Below, piece after piece: positions 1 through 5,497 of a stretch of DNA of 8,503 nt. Below the pieces are notes generated by a model that was given only the letters and a program-made list of their open reading frames with translations, was not told the DNA's origin and did no database searches. A program made the translations under genes and the position numbers. Every line of letters starts with the position of its first letter. Positions within the stretch are counted from its first letter, which is position 1. Where the stretch lies: the NCBI GenBank assembly GCA_030831265.1, contig JAURLM010000017.1, positions 1-8,503 on the forward strand, written 5' to 3'. This DNA is from Chloroflexota bacterium. GTDB taxonomy: Bacteria > Chloroflexota > Dehalococcoidia > Lucifugimonadales > Lucifugimonadaceae.

Positions 1-2
1 AG

Positions 3-575
3 CCAAGTTGGTTTGAGAAAGAGAACCACAACTGGGCTGGGAACTACAAGGTGCGGTACTGGGAGCCGGAATGGCAATCTCTGATATTTGGCACACCAGA
101 CAGCTATCTTGACAAGATCATTGCGACCGGATTCGACGGTGTTTATCTCGACATCATCGCCGCGTATGACTATTTCCTTGAGAAGGGAAGGACAACCGCT
201 GAAGACGAGATGGTGATGTTTGTGTCTGCGATAAGCGAATATGCGAAATCCAAGCGTCCGGGATTCCTCATTTTTCCGCAAAACGCACCGGAACTGGGAG
301 CGCGTTCGGACTACATCGCAGTGATCGGCGGGATTGGCATCGAGGGTGTCTATTTCGGTTGGGAAGAGCCAAACAAACGCACGCCAGCATCTGACACAGC
401 GTGGTTGGAAGAACAGTTGGCCTGGATCGTGGATGCAGGCAAAACCGTATTGGCGGTTGACTATGCTTCCAGCGCCAATGACATAGCTGACGCGTATCAA
501 TCGAGCCGTGCCCGTGGTTTTGTACCGACCGTCACTGATGTAAACCTTGCGCAGCTTCCGTATCCGGAAAAATGA
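3..575 (+). CDS. TM1410/GH114-family putative glycoside hydrolase, C-terminal part (5' end outside window)
   Basis: The frame is open from the left edge, so this is the last 190 residues of a longer protein. The GTG at 51 is probably internal, because the residues before it (NWAGNYKVRYW) read like the conserved core of the family. Visible landmarks are the strand-4 motif GFDGVYLDII (fragment residues about 46-55), whose aspartates are where the family places its acidic catalytic residues, then FPQNAPEL, IEGVYFGWEE, and the last strand VLAVDYASS followed by ARGFVPTV. This order matches the MJ1477/TM1410 branch of the GH114-like TIM-barrel hydrolases (endo alpha-1,4-polygalactosaminidase relatives). 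The natural substrate of this branch is poorly known, and a secretion signal cannot be judged because the N-terminus is missing. The gene ends at TGA 573-575, directly against the stop of the opposing lipoprotein gene. Confidence 0.85.
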   Translation, partial: PSWFEKENHNWAGNYKVRYWEPEWQSLIFGTPDSYLDKIIATGFDGVYLDIIAAYDYFLEKGRTTAEDEMVMFVSAISEYAKSKRPGFLIFPQNAPELGARSDYIAVIGGIGIEGVYFGWEEPNKRTPASDTAWLEEQLAWIVDAGKTVLAVDYASSANDIADAYQSSRARGFVPTVTDVNLAQLPYPEK

Positions 576-587
576 TTACGGAAGCTG
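552..587. terminator. Hairpin spanning both convergent stop codons, likely bidirectional terminator
   Basis: CAGCTTCCGTA (552-562) and TACGGAAGCTG (577-587) are perfect reverse complements, giving an 11-bp stem with a 14-base loop. The loop holds the TGA of the plus-strand hydrolase gene (573-575) and the first base of the opposing gene's TAA (578-576). The stem arms are coding sequence for the last residues of each protein. No long T-tract follows on either strand, so termination strength is uncertain. A stem of this length placed exactly at a tail-to-tail junction is the main support. Confidence 0.55.
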
Positions 588-1085
588 GTCGATAAGGCTT
601 TTGCAGGTGGCGAGGTCACGTTCACACAGCATCAGCATGTTTCCTGCGACGGCAAATGCCGGGTATCGGTTCACCACAGGGATCAGCGGGTCAGTCTGTC
701 CCGGCTCCCTGGTGATAACCGATTCTGCGAGTGGTACTCCAGAACTCAATGCTTCGTTGTGCGAGGCGTAAACCCAGACCTCGATGTCCCTCTGGTTGAA
801 GAAGCCGTACCATGCCTCGGAAGCACCATTGAGAGTTGCCGTGTCGAACTCTTTCGACTTCTTGTAGCCGTGTGCGACAAGGTCATCCATGGTGAACATG
901 GCGTCTGACCGGGTTGTCAGCCGATCTTCAAGCACCCCTGTGCCTGCACCGGAACCAGAACCAACAATTTCTCCATCTGGACGACTGGTATCACCGCCGC
1001 CGCATGAAATGATCACAACCGAAAATGCAGACATCACGGTGAACAGCAGGGCACGGGTCGCTTTTCTGTACCGGGATGATTGCAT
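576..1085 (-). CDS. Small lipoprotein of unknown function
   Basis: A 169-residue protein with a clear lipoprotein signal: a basic n-region (MQSSRYRKATR), a hydrophobic stretch of about 15 residues, and a lipobox-like IIS-C with the lipidated cysteine at residue 28, followed by GGGD. A Gly/Ser-rich linker (about 41-50) leads to a compact domain of about 110 residues. Readable segments in it are AWYGFFNQRDIEVWVYASHNEA (about 91-112) and a hydrophobic AFAVAGNMLMLCERDLATC near the end, where C154 and C161 could form a disulfide. I do not recognise a named family. It should be anchored on the outer face of the cytoplasmic membrane. The ATG at 1085 is chosen because it gives a complete signal peptide; a GAGAG lies about 10 bases upstream as a weak ribosome site. 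It is transcribed away from the sulfur cassette and ends against the hydrolase gene. Confidence 0.75.
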   Translation of the reverse strand: MQSSRYRKATRALLFTVMSAFSVVIISCGGGDTSRPDGEIVGSGSGAGTGVLEDRLTTRSDAMFTMDDLVAHGYKKSKEFDTATLNGASEAWYGFFNQRDIEVWVYASHNEALSSGVPLAESVITREPGQTDPLIPVVNRYPAFAVAGNMLMLCERDLATCKSLIDQLP

Positions 1086-1147
1086 TGGGTTGTCACTCTC
1101 AGACTGGTGTCGACCACGTGGCCGTATCGTACCGGATACGAGAATCG

Positions 1148-1178
1148 ATTATCGTGCCGGGTGACGAAACCATGCGAA
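1148..1178 (-). promoter_or_regulatory. Weak promoter candidate for the lipoprotein gene
   Basis: On the minus strand, GATAAT (1153-1148) matches the -10 consensus in five of six positions and would place transcription start about 55 bases before the ATG. The only -35-like sequence is TTCGCA (1178-1173), 19 bases away, so this half is poor. It is offered as the best candidate in the upstream region, not as a confident call. Confidence 0.25.
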
Positions 1179-1222
1179 ACATGCCCATGCGAGCTTCTTA
1201 TTGCGAATCGACAAATTTACTT

Positions 1223-1252
1223 TTGACGCCGTGCCATGCCTTTCTGTAAAGT
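1223..1252 (+). promoter_or_regulatory. Sigma-70-type promoter for the leader RNA and sulfur cassette
   Basis: TTGACG (1223-1228) matches the -35 consensus in five of six positions. Two overlapping -10 candidates follow: TGTAAA (1245-1250, spacer 16) and TAAAGT (1247-1252, spacer 18), each four of six. Transcription would begin near 1258-1260, roughly 250 bases before the permease start codon, and would cover the foldable region and terminator upstream of it. Confidence 0.45.
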
Positions 1253-1258
1253 GACTTT

Positions 1259-1466
1259 CCGCGATGGCGATTGTCCCTTTTGCCCGGCGTTATGTCCGGT
1301 TGATGAACTGATATGACCTTTACCTGTCTGCGCAACTGCCTCTGTATGCGGTGTCACTACGGTGACCCCGGGAAGACTGCGCGCGGATCTCACAACAGGT
1401 GGACGTAACCCCCTGAATCGCTGACCAGAGATTGATTGCAGAACCCCGGAGTCCCCGGGGTTTTTT
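1259..1466 (+). ncRNA. Putative structured leader RNA or small RNA, unclassified
   Basis: Between a promoter candidate and an intrinsic terminator lie about 200 bases without a convincing reading frame. By eye they form nested helices: 1265-1272 with 1416-1423 (8 pairs, two wobble), 1319-1327 with 1395-1403 (9 pairs, two wobble), 1330-1334 with 1378-1382 (GCGCA/TGCGC), and a hairpin 1349-1357/1362-1370 (8 pairs and one mismatch) capped by a C-UACG-G tetraloop of the very stable UNCG class. The rod shape, length and terminator suit either a riboswitch/attenuator leader for the permease gene or an independent RNA of the 6S size class. I could not match it to SAM, SAH, TPP, cobalamin or Moco riboswitch consensus sequences recalled from memory. 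The exact 5' end is a guess. Confidence 0.4.
1442..1466 (+). terminator. Intrinsic terminator upstream of the permease gene
   Basis: AACCCCGG (1442-1449) pairs perfectly with CCGGGGTT (1455-1462) around a five-base loop, and a run of six T (1461-1466) follows. No plus-strand gene ends before it, so it must end the leader or small RNA that starts near 1259. It lies 43 bases before the permease ATG, the typical position for a transcription-attenuation platform. Confidence 0.8.
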
Positions 1467-1509
1467 GTTGTACGAAATTTTTTGAAACCAGTCTGACGAA
1501 GACATTCTT

Positions 1510-2766
1510 ATGACCACAGAAAACGTTTCCGCAAAAGTACAGCCACGTAACCCACTGATACCTGTCTCAGACCAGACGTGGGCAGGTCTCGCCGTGCTCG
1601 CTGTCACCCTTGTGATCGGCTGGGTGATGTCCCGCACTGACGGCACTGCTGCAGCGATCTGGGTGTTGGCTGGAGTCTTTGGCTTCACGCTGCAACGCTC
1701 TCGGTTCTGCTTCGCATCTGCGTTCCGTGATCTGTTCCTGTTTGGCTCAGGCCACAACATGAAGGGCATCATGGCCGGGATGGCAGTTACGACCCTAGGC
1801 TTTGCAGCCATCATGCACTGGATCGTCCCCAATCCCGGTTCAGGGGTTCTTCCTTCCGAGGCACATGTCCTGCCGGTTGGACTGTCAGTCGTTGTCGGCG
1901 GTGTGATGTTCGGCGTTGGGATGGTGATTGCCGGCGGATGCGTCTCCGGATCGCTGTACCGCATGGCGGAAGGTTACGTCGCTTCGTGGGTAACGATTGG
2001 CGGTGTGATCGTGGGACTGGGTGCTCTCACTCTTACGTGGAACTGGTGGTACGGCACGTTCATCACTCATGAACCAAAGATCTGGCTGCCAAACGTGGCG
2101 GGACTGGGCTACACCGGCGCAATTGGGTTGACGCTTCTGGGCTTGCTGGCTATTTACCTGCTGGTGACGTGGGTCGAGGCTCGGAACGGGCTGTTTACGC
2201 CGAAGATTAACCGGAAAGTCACACCTGCGATGACGTTCCCGTCACGTGTGCGAGAAGCCTCAGACCCAATCTTCAAGCGCGGTTGGCCCATCGTCATCGG
2301 TGGTGTTGTGCTCGGTGTCCTGGGGATAGTGATGTACACCATCCACATGCCGCTCGGTGTCACCGGTGAACTGATGCGAGCGTCGCAACTCGTGATGGGT
2401 TGGGGCGGGATAGATGTACCGGTGCTTGATGGACTGGCGACTCTTGGTGGTTGCACGGGACGTTCTGGCGAGTCAGGCCTGATTTCGCACACATTTTCAA
2501 TCACAGTCGGGTTGCTGCCGGGTGCGTTGATGGGCGCATTGTTCGCAGGGGAGTTCAAGCTGCGCCTGCCGAACAACTGGCGTCGCTATGTGCAGTCTCT
2601 CGGCGGCGGTCTGCTTATGGGCTACGCAGCAGGGTTGGCGATTGGCTGCACAATTGGCGCCTTCTTCTCTGCGGTGCCTTCACTCTCGGTTTCCGGATGG
2701 GTGTTCGGACTGGCGCTGGGAGTCGGCGCGTTCGTTGGAACCCTGATCATCAAGAGGATTCCCTGA
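1510..2766 (+). CDS. YeeE/YedE-family permease, likely thiosulfate or sulfane-sulfur transporter
   Basis: This 418-residue integral membrane protein has the double-length YeeE/YedE (TsuA-like) architecture. The first half carries RSRFCFASAFRD (C67) and IAGGCVSGSLYRMAEG (C144). The second half repeats the pattern with TLGGCTGRSGESG (C315) and LAIGCTIGAFFSA (C380), and between and around them lie about nine to twelve hydrophobic segments. Characterised members pass thiosulfate along conserved membrane cysteines and work with a TusA-type partner; all four cysteine motifs are intact here. A polar stretch at about 222-257 separates the halves. The next gene starts inside its stop codon (TGATG) and encodes a TusA-fold protein, and a true TusA and a rhodanese follow, which supports sulfur uptake. 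The ATG at 1510 has only a weak purine-rich stretch (GACGAAGAC) upstream, so translation may be modest or regulated. The substrate is inferred, not shown. Confidence 0.9.
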   Translation: MTTENVSAKVQPRNPLIPVSDQTWAGLAVLAVTLVIGWVMSRTDGTAAAIWVLAGVFGFTLQRSRFCFASAFRDLFLFGSGHNMKGIMAGMAVTTLGFAAIMHWIVPNPGSGVLPSEAHVLPVGLSVVVGGVMFGVGMVIAGGCVSGSLYRMAEGYVASWVTIGGVIVGLGALTLTWNWWYGTFITHEPKIWLPNVAGLGYTGAIGLTLLGLLAIYLLVTWVEARNGLFTPKINRKVTPAMTFPSRVREASDPIFKRGWPIVIGGVVLGVLGIVMYTIHMPLGVTGELMRASQLVMGWGGIDVPVLDGLATLGGCTGRSGESGLISHTFSITVGLLPGALMGALFAGEFKLRLPNNWRRYVQSLGGGLLMGYAAGLAIGCTIGAFFSAVPSLSVSGWVFGLALGVGAFVGTLIIKRIP

Positions 2767-3002
2767 TGCCAGAGCCGATCACTGTTGACCTGCAGGGCGT
2801 GCCGATGCCCGATCACATGCAGCGGGCTGTCAACGCGGTGGACCAGGCGGCTGGTGGGCAGGTCATCGTGCTGCTGACTGACCAGGAGGTGGTCATCAAG
2901 CATGTGCCATCAGCCGCGGCGCGGGCAGGTGTGCGGATCAAGATGGGCATGGCGGGAGAAAACATTTGGAAGATCACCATGACTCCCAGGATTGCCGAAT
3001 AA
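2766..3002 (+). CDS. TusA-fold protein lacking the catalytic cysteine
   Basis: A 78-residue protein that starts in the stop codon of the permease gene (TGATG), implying translational coupling. The start at 2766 is preferred over the longer open frame upstream, which only overlaps permease coding sequence. Its layout follows TusA: VDLQGVPMPDHMQRAVNAV (residues 7-25) aligns with the LDxRGxxCPxPxxxxxxAL strand-helix, then VIVLLTD, HVPSAAARAG and a final strand IWKITMTP. In place of CPxP it has M14-P15-D16-H17, and the whole protein contains no cysteine, so it cannot carry a persulfide as TusA does. It may instead be a structural or regulatory subunit of the permease, or a partner of the genuine TusA encoded 39 bases downstream. 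The family assignment rests on motif reading and gene context. Confidence 0.75.
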   Translation: MPEPITVDLQGVPMPDHMQRAVNAVDQAAGGQVIVLLTDQEVVIKHVPSAAARAGVRIKMGMAGENIWKITMTPRIAE

Positions 3003-3041
3003 GAGTCTCGGGTGTTCGTAATTGAAACGGGAGGAACATAA

Positions 3042-3284
3042 ATGACAGAACGGAACGAGGATGTGCCTGTGCTTGATGTAAGAGGTGAGATCTGTCCATA
3101 CCCAATGATGAAAACCAACGAAGAGTTGGACAAGAACCGCCCTGGAGTTCCGGTGCTGGATGTTCTGACAGATCACCCCCCGGCACTTTCGACCATACCG
3201 CCTCAGGCCATGAAACGTGGATACGAGGTGGAGATCGATGAAATTGATAACGGCGAATGGCGTTTGAGGCTGTCAAAGGCCTGA
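3042..3284 (+). CDS. tusA: TusA-family sulfur carrier (sulfurtransferase)
   Basis: An 80-residue protein of typical TusA length. VLDVRGEICPYPMMKTNEEL (residues 10-29) holds the diagnostic CPxP motif, with C18 as the residue that carries a persulfide. It is followed by the second strand VPVLDVLTDHPPAL, the helix TIPPQAMKRGY, and a closing strand WRLRLSK. TusA proteins accept sulfane sulfur and pass it to acceptors in the cytoplasm; next to YeeE permeases they act as the receiving partner for imported sulfur. A strong Shine-Dalgarno site GGGAGG (3029-3034) lies seven bases before the ATG, clearly better than that of the permease, which suggests higher expression of the carrier. It sits between the cysteine-free homologue and the rhodanese in one apparent operon. 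Confidence 0.92.
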   Translation: MTERNEDVPVLDVRGEICPYPMMKTNEELDKNRPGVPVLDVLTDHPPALSTIPPQAMKRGYEVEIDEIDNGEWRLRLSKA

Positions 3285-3306
3285 TTGGACAGAGGAAATT
3301 ACAACA

Positions 3307-4275
3307 ATGAAAACGGGATCGAAGTTTTTGAAGGGTTTCGCATCACTGGCACTAATCGCACTGGTTGCAGCGGTTGCTGCATGCGCCAGTGATAGTAGCG
3401 GTGACACCGGCGGGGCCGCGTCTGATGCTGGAATCACTGATCGCGGCTACGCTAACTCGAGCAGGCTCGTTTCTGCCACATGGCTGACTGAGCACCTTGA
3501 TGACGACAACTTGCTGGTGGTTGACCTGCGGAACGAGGATGACTACAACGCCGGGCACATTCCCGGTGCAGTCCGCCTGACTCCCGGGACAACATTCCAA
3601 ACTGAAGATGCAAATGGCGTCCCGGGAATGCTGCCCTCAGCTGATCACATAGCATCGGCACTCTCAGCGATTGGAGCGAAACCGACAGACACGATCATCT
3701 TCTACGATGGTTCATCAAACCTGTGGTCAAGCCGTGCGCTGTGGGCGTTGGACGTGTACCGTCACGCGGACTCGCGCTTGCTGGATGGTGCGTGGAACTA
3801 CTGGAGTGCTCACGAACTCGTATCTACGACGGATGCTACTGCGGTGACCGCCAGCAGTTATGCGTTCAGTGGTTCGGCAAATACTAACTTGATCGCCGGC
3901 TGGGAAGAGATACTCGCATCCGTTGATGACCCCTCCAAGATTGTTTGCGATGCCCGCTCCCCCGAGGAATTCTCAGGCAAAGATGTTCGGGCAGCGAATG
4001 GAGGACACATTCCTGAGTCCGCCAACGTCAACTGGAACCGCGCTGTGAACGCAGAAGGCGAGTTCTTGCCAGCGTCGGAACTGAAGACCATCTACGAAAG
4101 TGAAGGCATACAGGGTGACAAGGTCGTGTTTACCCTTTGCCAGACGGCAGTCCGGGCAACGCATTCCTGGTTTGTTCTGCAAGAGCTTCTCGGATACCAG
4201 ACAGTCAAGGTTTACGATGGCTCATGGGTTGAATGGGGCAACAGGGATGACCTGCCTATAACCACTCGAGGTTAG
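3307..4275 (+). CDS. Lipid-anchored two-domain rhodanese (thiosulfate sulfurtransferase)
   Basis: A 322-residue protein that begins with a lipoprotein signal: basic start (MKTGSKFLK), hydrophobic core, and lipobox VAA-C with the lipidated cysteine at 26, then a Ser/Gly/Asp-rich linker. Two rhodanese domains follow. The first (about 52-172) has VVDLRNEDDYNAGHIPGAVR and an active-site loop FYDGSSNLWSSR in which D134 replaces cysteine, as usual for the inactive N-terminal domain. The second (about 198-320) has CDARSPEEFSG, GGHIPESANVNW and the loop TLCQTAVRA with C278 as the persulfide-forming residue, ending with the family signature VYDGSWVEWG. It should act outside the cytoplasmic membrane on thiosulfate or a related sulfur donor. 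AGAGGA lies ten bases before the ATG and the gap to tusA is 22 bases, so it is the last gene of the sulfur operon. True donor and acceptor are unknown. Confidence 0.92.
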   Translation: MKTGSKFLKGFASLALIALVAAVAACASDSSGDTGGAASDAGITDRGYANSSRLVSATWLTEHLDDDNLLVVDLRNEDDYNAGHIPGAVRLTPGTTFQTEDANGVPGMLPSADHIASALSAIGAKPTDTIIFYDGSSNLWSSRALWALDVYRHADSRLLDGAWNYWSAHELVSTTDATAVTASSYAFSGSANTNLIAGWEEILASVDDPSKIVCDARSPEEFSGKDVRAANGGHIPESANVNWNRAVNAEGEFLPASELKTIYESEGIQGDKVVFTLCQTAVRATHSWFVLQELLGYQTVKVYDGSWVEWGNRDDLPITTRG

Positions 4276-4299
4276 CAGTAACCTGTCCACTTGATTACG

Positions 4300-4335
4300 A
4301 CCGCCCGGTTGGTGTATTGCCAGCCGGGCGGTTTT
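4300..4335 (+). terminator. Strong intrinsic terminator of the sulfur operon
   Basis: A 13-bp stem (4300-4312 with 4320-4332, one G-T pair) encloses a seven-base loop and runs into TTTT (4332-4335). It begins 24 bases after the rhodanese stop codon and separates the sulfur cassette from the oxidoreductase gene downstream. Confidence 0.88.
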
Positions 4336-4378
4336 GATTCTCGGCAATGTGATTGCGGACTTGTCACAGCTTTGCGGT

Positions 4379-4384
4379 TATCAT
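4379..4384 (+). promoter_or_regulatory. Possible -10 element for the downstream metabolic genes
   Basis: TATCAT matches the -10 consensus in five of six positions and lies 51 bases before the ATG at 4436, after the sulfur-operon terminator, where a new promoter is needed. No good -35 is found at 16-18 bases; TTGCGG (4353-4358) is 20 bases away and TTGTCA (4361-4366) is too close. Confidence 0.25.
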
Positions 4385-4435
4385 CTGGCGACTTCACCTT
4401 CGTATTGGGCAGACCCACTGGAACAGGACTTAGAC

Positions 4436-5476
4436 ATGGCTAATGACAAGCGAATACTCATTATGGGAGCTGGCGGCATAGGCAGCGTTGTCGGCGGCCT
4501 GCTCGCGGAAGGCGGTCATGATGTGACCATTGTTGACCAGTGGGTGGAGCACGTTGAGGCGATCAAAAAGAAGGGCCTGATCGTGGAGACTCGTTGGAAG
4601 AAGCACCATGCAAAACCGCGTGCTCTGCACATTTACGAGTTGGCGCAGGAAGACGAGCCATTCGATATGGCGTTTATTGCGGTGAAGTCCTACGACACGG
4701 ACTGGGCGACGATGTTCGTAAAGCCTTATGTCGACCCGGTTAACGGGATTTTTGTGGACTTCCAGAACGGCATCAACGACGACCGGGTTGCGGCAATCGC
4801 AGGCAAAGAACGCACACTCGGCTGCATCATCACGATCAGTGCTGCTGTCTATGAACCGGGAATTGGGTTGCGGACTGACACGAACGAGCTTGGCTACAAG
4901 ATCGCCGAGCAGGACGGCTCTGACACGCCGCGAGCGCGGGAACTTGTGGAGATCATGCAGGCTGCTGGAGATACCGAGTTTACTGATGACCTCTGGGGTG
5001 AGCGTTGGTCCAAGTTGATGATCAACTGCATGAATAATGCCCTGGCAGGTATCAGCGGATACGGAACGGCAGAGACGCGAACCAACACGGACACGCGGCG
5101 TATCGGTATCCAGCTCGGTGCGGAAGTGGCGCGCGTAGCGAAGGCGCACGGTCACAAGCTGCACGCTGTGCTGGGACTTTCTCCGGAAGCTGTGATTGAC
5201 GCAGCTGAAGGCAGGAACATCGAAGAGGTAGAGTCGCTGTTGCTTGAGACTGCCCGCAAGGCCGGTTCCGGCGGTGTTCCATCGTTCGGGCAAGATGTGC
5301 GTAAAGGCCGCCGCACCGAGATCGACTTCCTGAACGGGTATGTCAGCGACAAGGGTCGCGAGGTTGGTGTGCGGACTCCGTTTAATGACCGAATCGTCCA
5401 GCTTGTGCATGACCTTGGCATTGGTTTTGAGGGCAACCCGCAACACCTGAAGCCGCTTGTGGACATGCTCCCGTAG
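4436..5476 (+). CDS. Ketopantoate reductase (ApbA/PanE) family oxidoreductase
   Basis: A 346-residue NAD(P)-dependent dehydrogenase. The N-terminal Rossmann domain shows RILIMGAGGIGSVVG (GxGxxG at 11-16), FIAVKSYDT (80-88) and FQNGIND (109-115). The helical C-terminal domain has the catalytic segment WSKLMINCMNNAL (191-203), where K193, N197 and N201 correspond to the lysine and asparagines of PanE, and PSFGQDVRKGRRTEIDFLNG (282-301) with the substrate-binding serine and glutamate (S283, E295). The family reduces 2-oxo acids such as 2-dehydropantoate. At about 40 residues longer than E. coli PanE, and without other pantothenate genes nearby, the true substrate may differ. The ATG at 4436 is chosen because AGGA lies seven bases upstream and the GxGxxG follows at once; an earlier in-frame start at 4334 would lie in the terminator. 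First gene of a probable three-gene run. Confidence 0.88.
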   Translation: MANDKRILIMGAGGIGSVVGGLLAEGGHDVTIVDQWVEHVEAIKKKGLIVETRWKKHHAKPRALHIYELAQEDEPFDMAFIAVKSYDTDWATMFVKPYVDPVNGIFVDFQNGINDDRVAAIAGKERTLGCIITISAAVYEPGIGLRTDTNELGYKIAEQDGSDTPRARELVEIMQAAGDTEFTDDLWGERWSKLMINCMNNALAGISGYGTAETRTNTDTRRIGIQLGAEVARVAKAHGHKLHAVLGLSPEAVIDAAEGRNIEEVESLLLETARKAGSGGVPSFGQDVRKGRRTEIDFLNGYVSDKGREVGVRTPFNDRIVQLVHDLGIGFEGNPQHLKPLVDMLP

Positions 5477-5497
5477 TCTCTCGAAGGAAAGTTCTTA

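Noticed and set aside
889..1164. A 91-codon plus-strand frame opposite the lipoprotein gene
   Set aside because: It mirrors the lipoprotein signal and linker region on the other strand, is rich in Pro and Arg, and has no ribosome site or motif.
1259..1440. Assignment of the leader to SRP RNA or a SAM-type riboswitch
   Set aside because: The segment near 1361-1380 superficially recalls the SRP domain IV region, but the GGAAGGAAGCAGCC-type core is absent. The conserved SAM riboswitch segments are also missing.
1320..1964. A 214-codon minus-strand frame across the leader and the start of the permease gene
   Set aside because: Its translation is low in complexity, rich in Thr, Pro and Arg, matches nothing I know, and is antisense to the strongly supported permease and the foldable leader.
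2451..2765. Upstream extension of the cysteine-free TusA-like gene
   Set aside because: The added residues overlap permease coding sequence in another frame and are Arg- and Cys-rich without motifs. The ATG at 2766 gives a protein that begins just before the first TusA strand and overlaps the permease stop.
4334..4435. Earlier in-frame start for the ketopantoate-reductase-family gene
   Set aside because: It would begin in the T-run of the sulfur-operon terminator and add about 34 residues before the Rossmann motif. The ATG at 4436 has a good ribosome site and the normal distance to GxGxxG.
4430..5446. A 338-codon open frame on the minus strand
   Set aside because: It lies wholly within the ketopantoate-reductase-family gene, whose plus-strand product has clear family motifs. 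The antisense translation shows no recognisable domain and is rich in Arg, His and Val, as a reverse-frame shadow would be.
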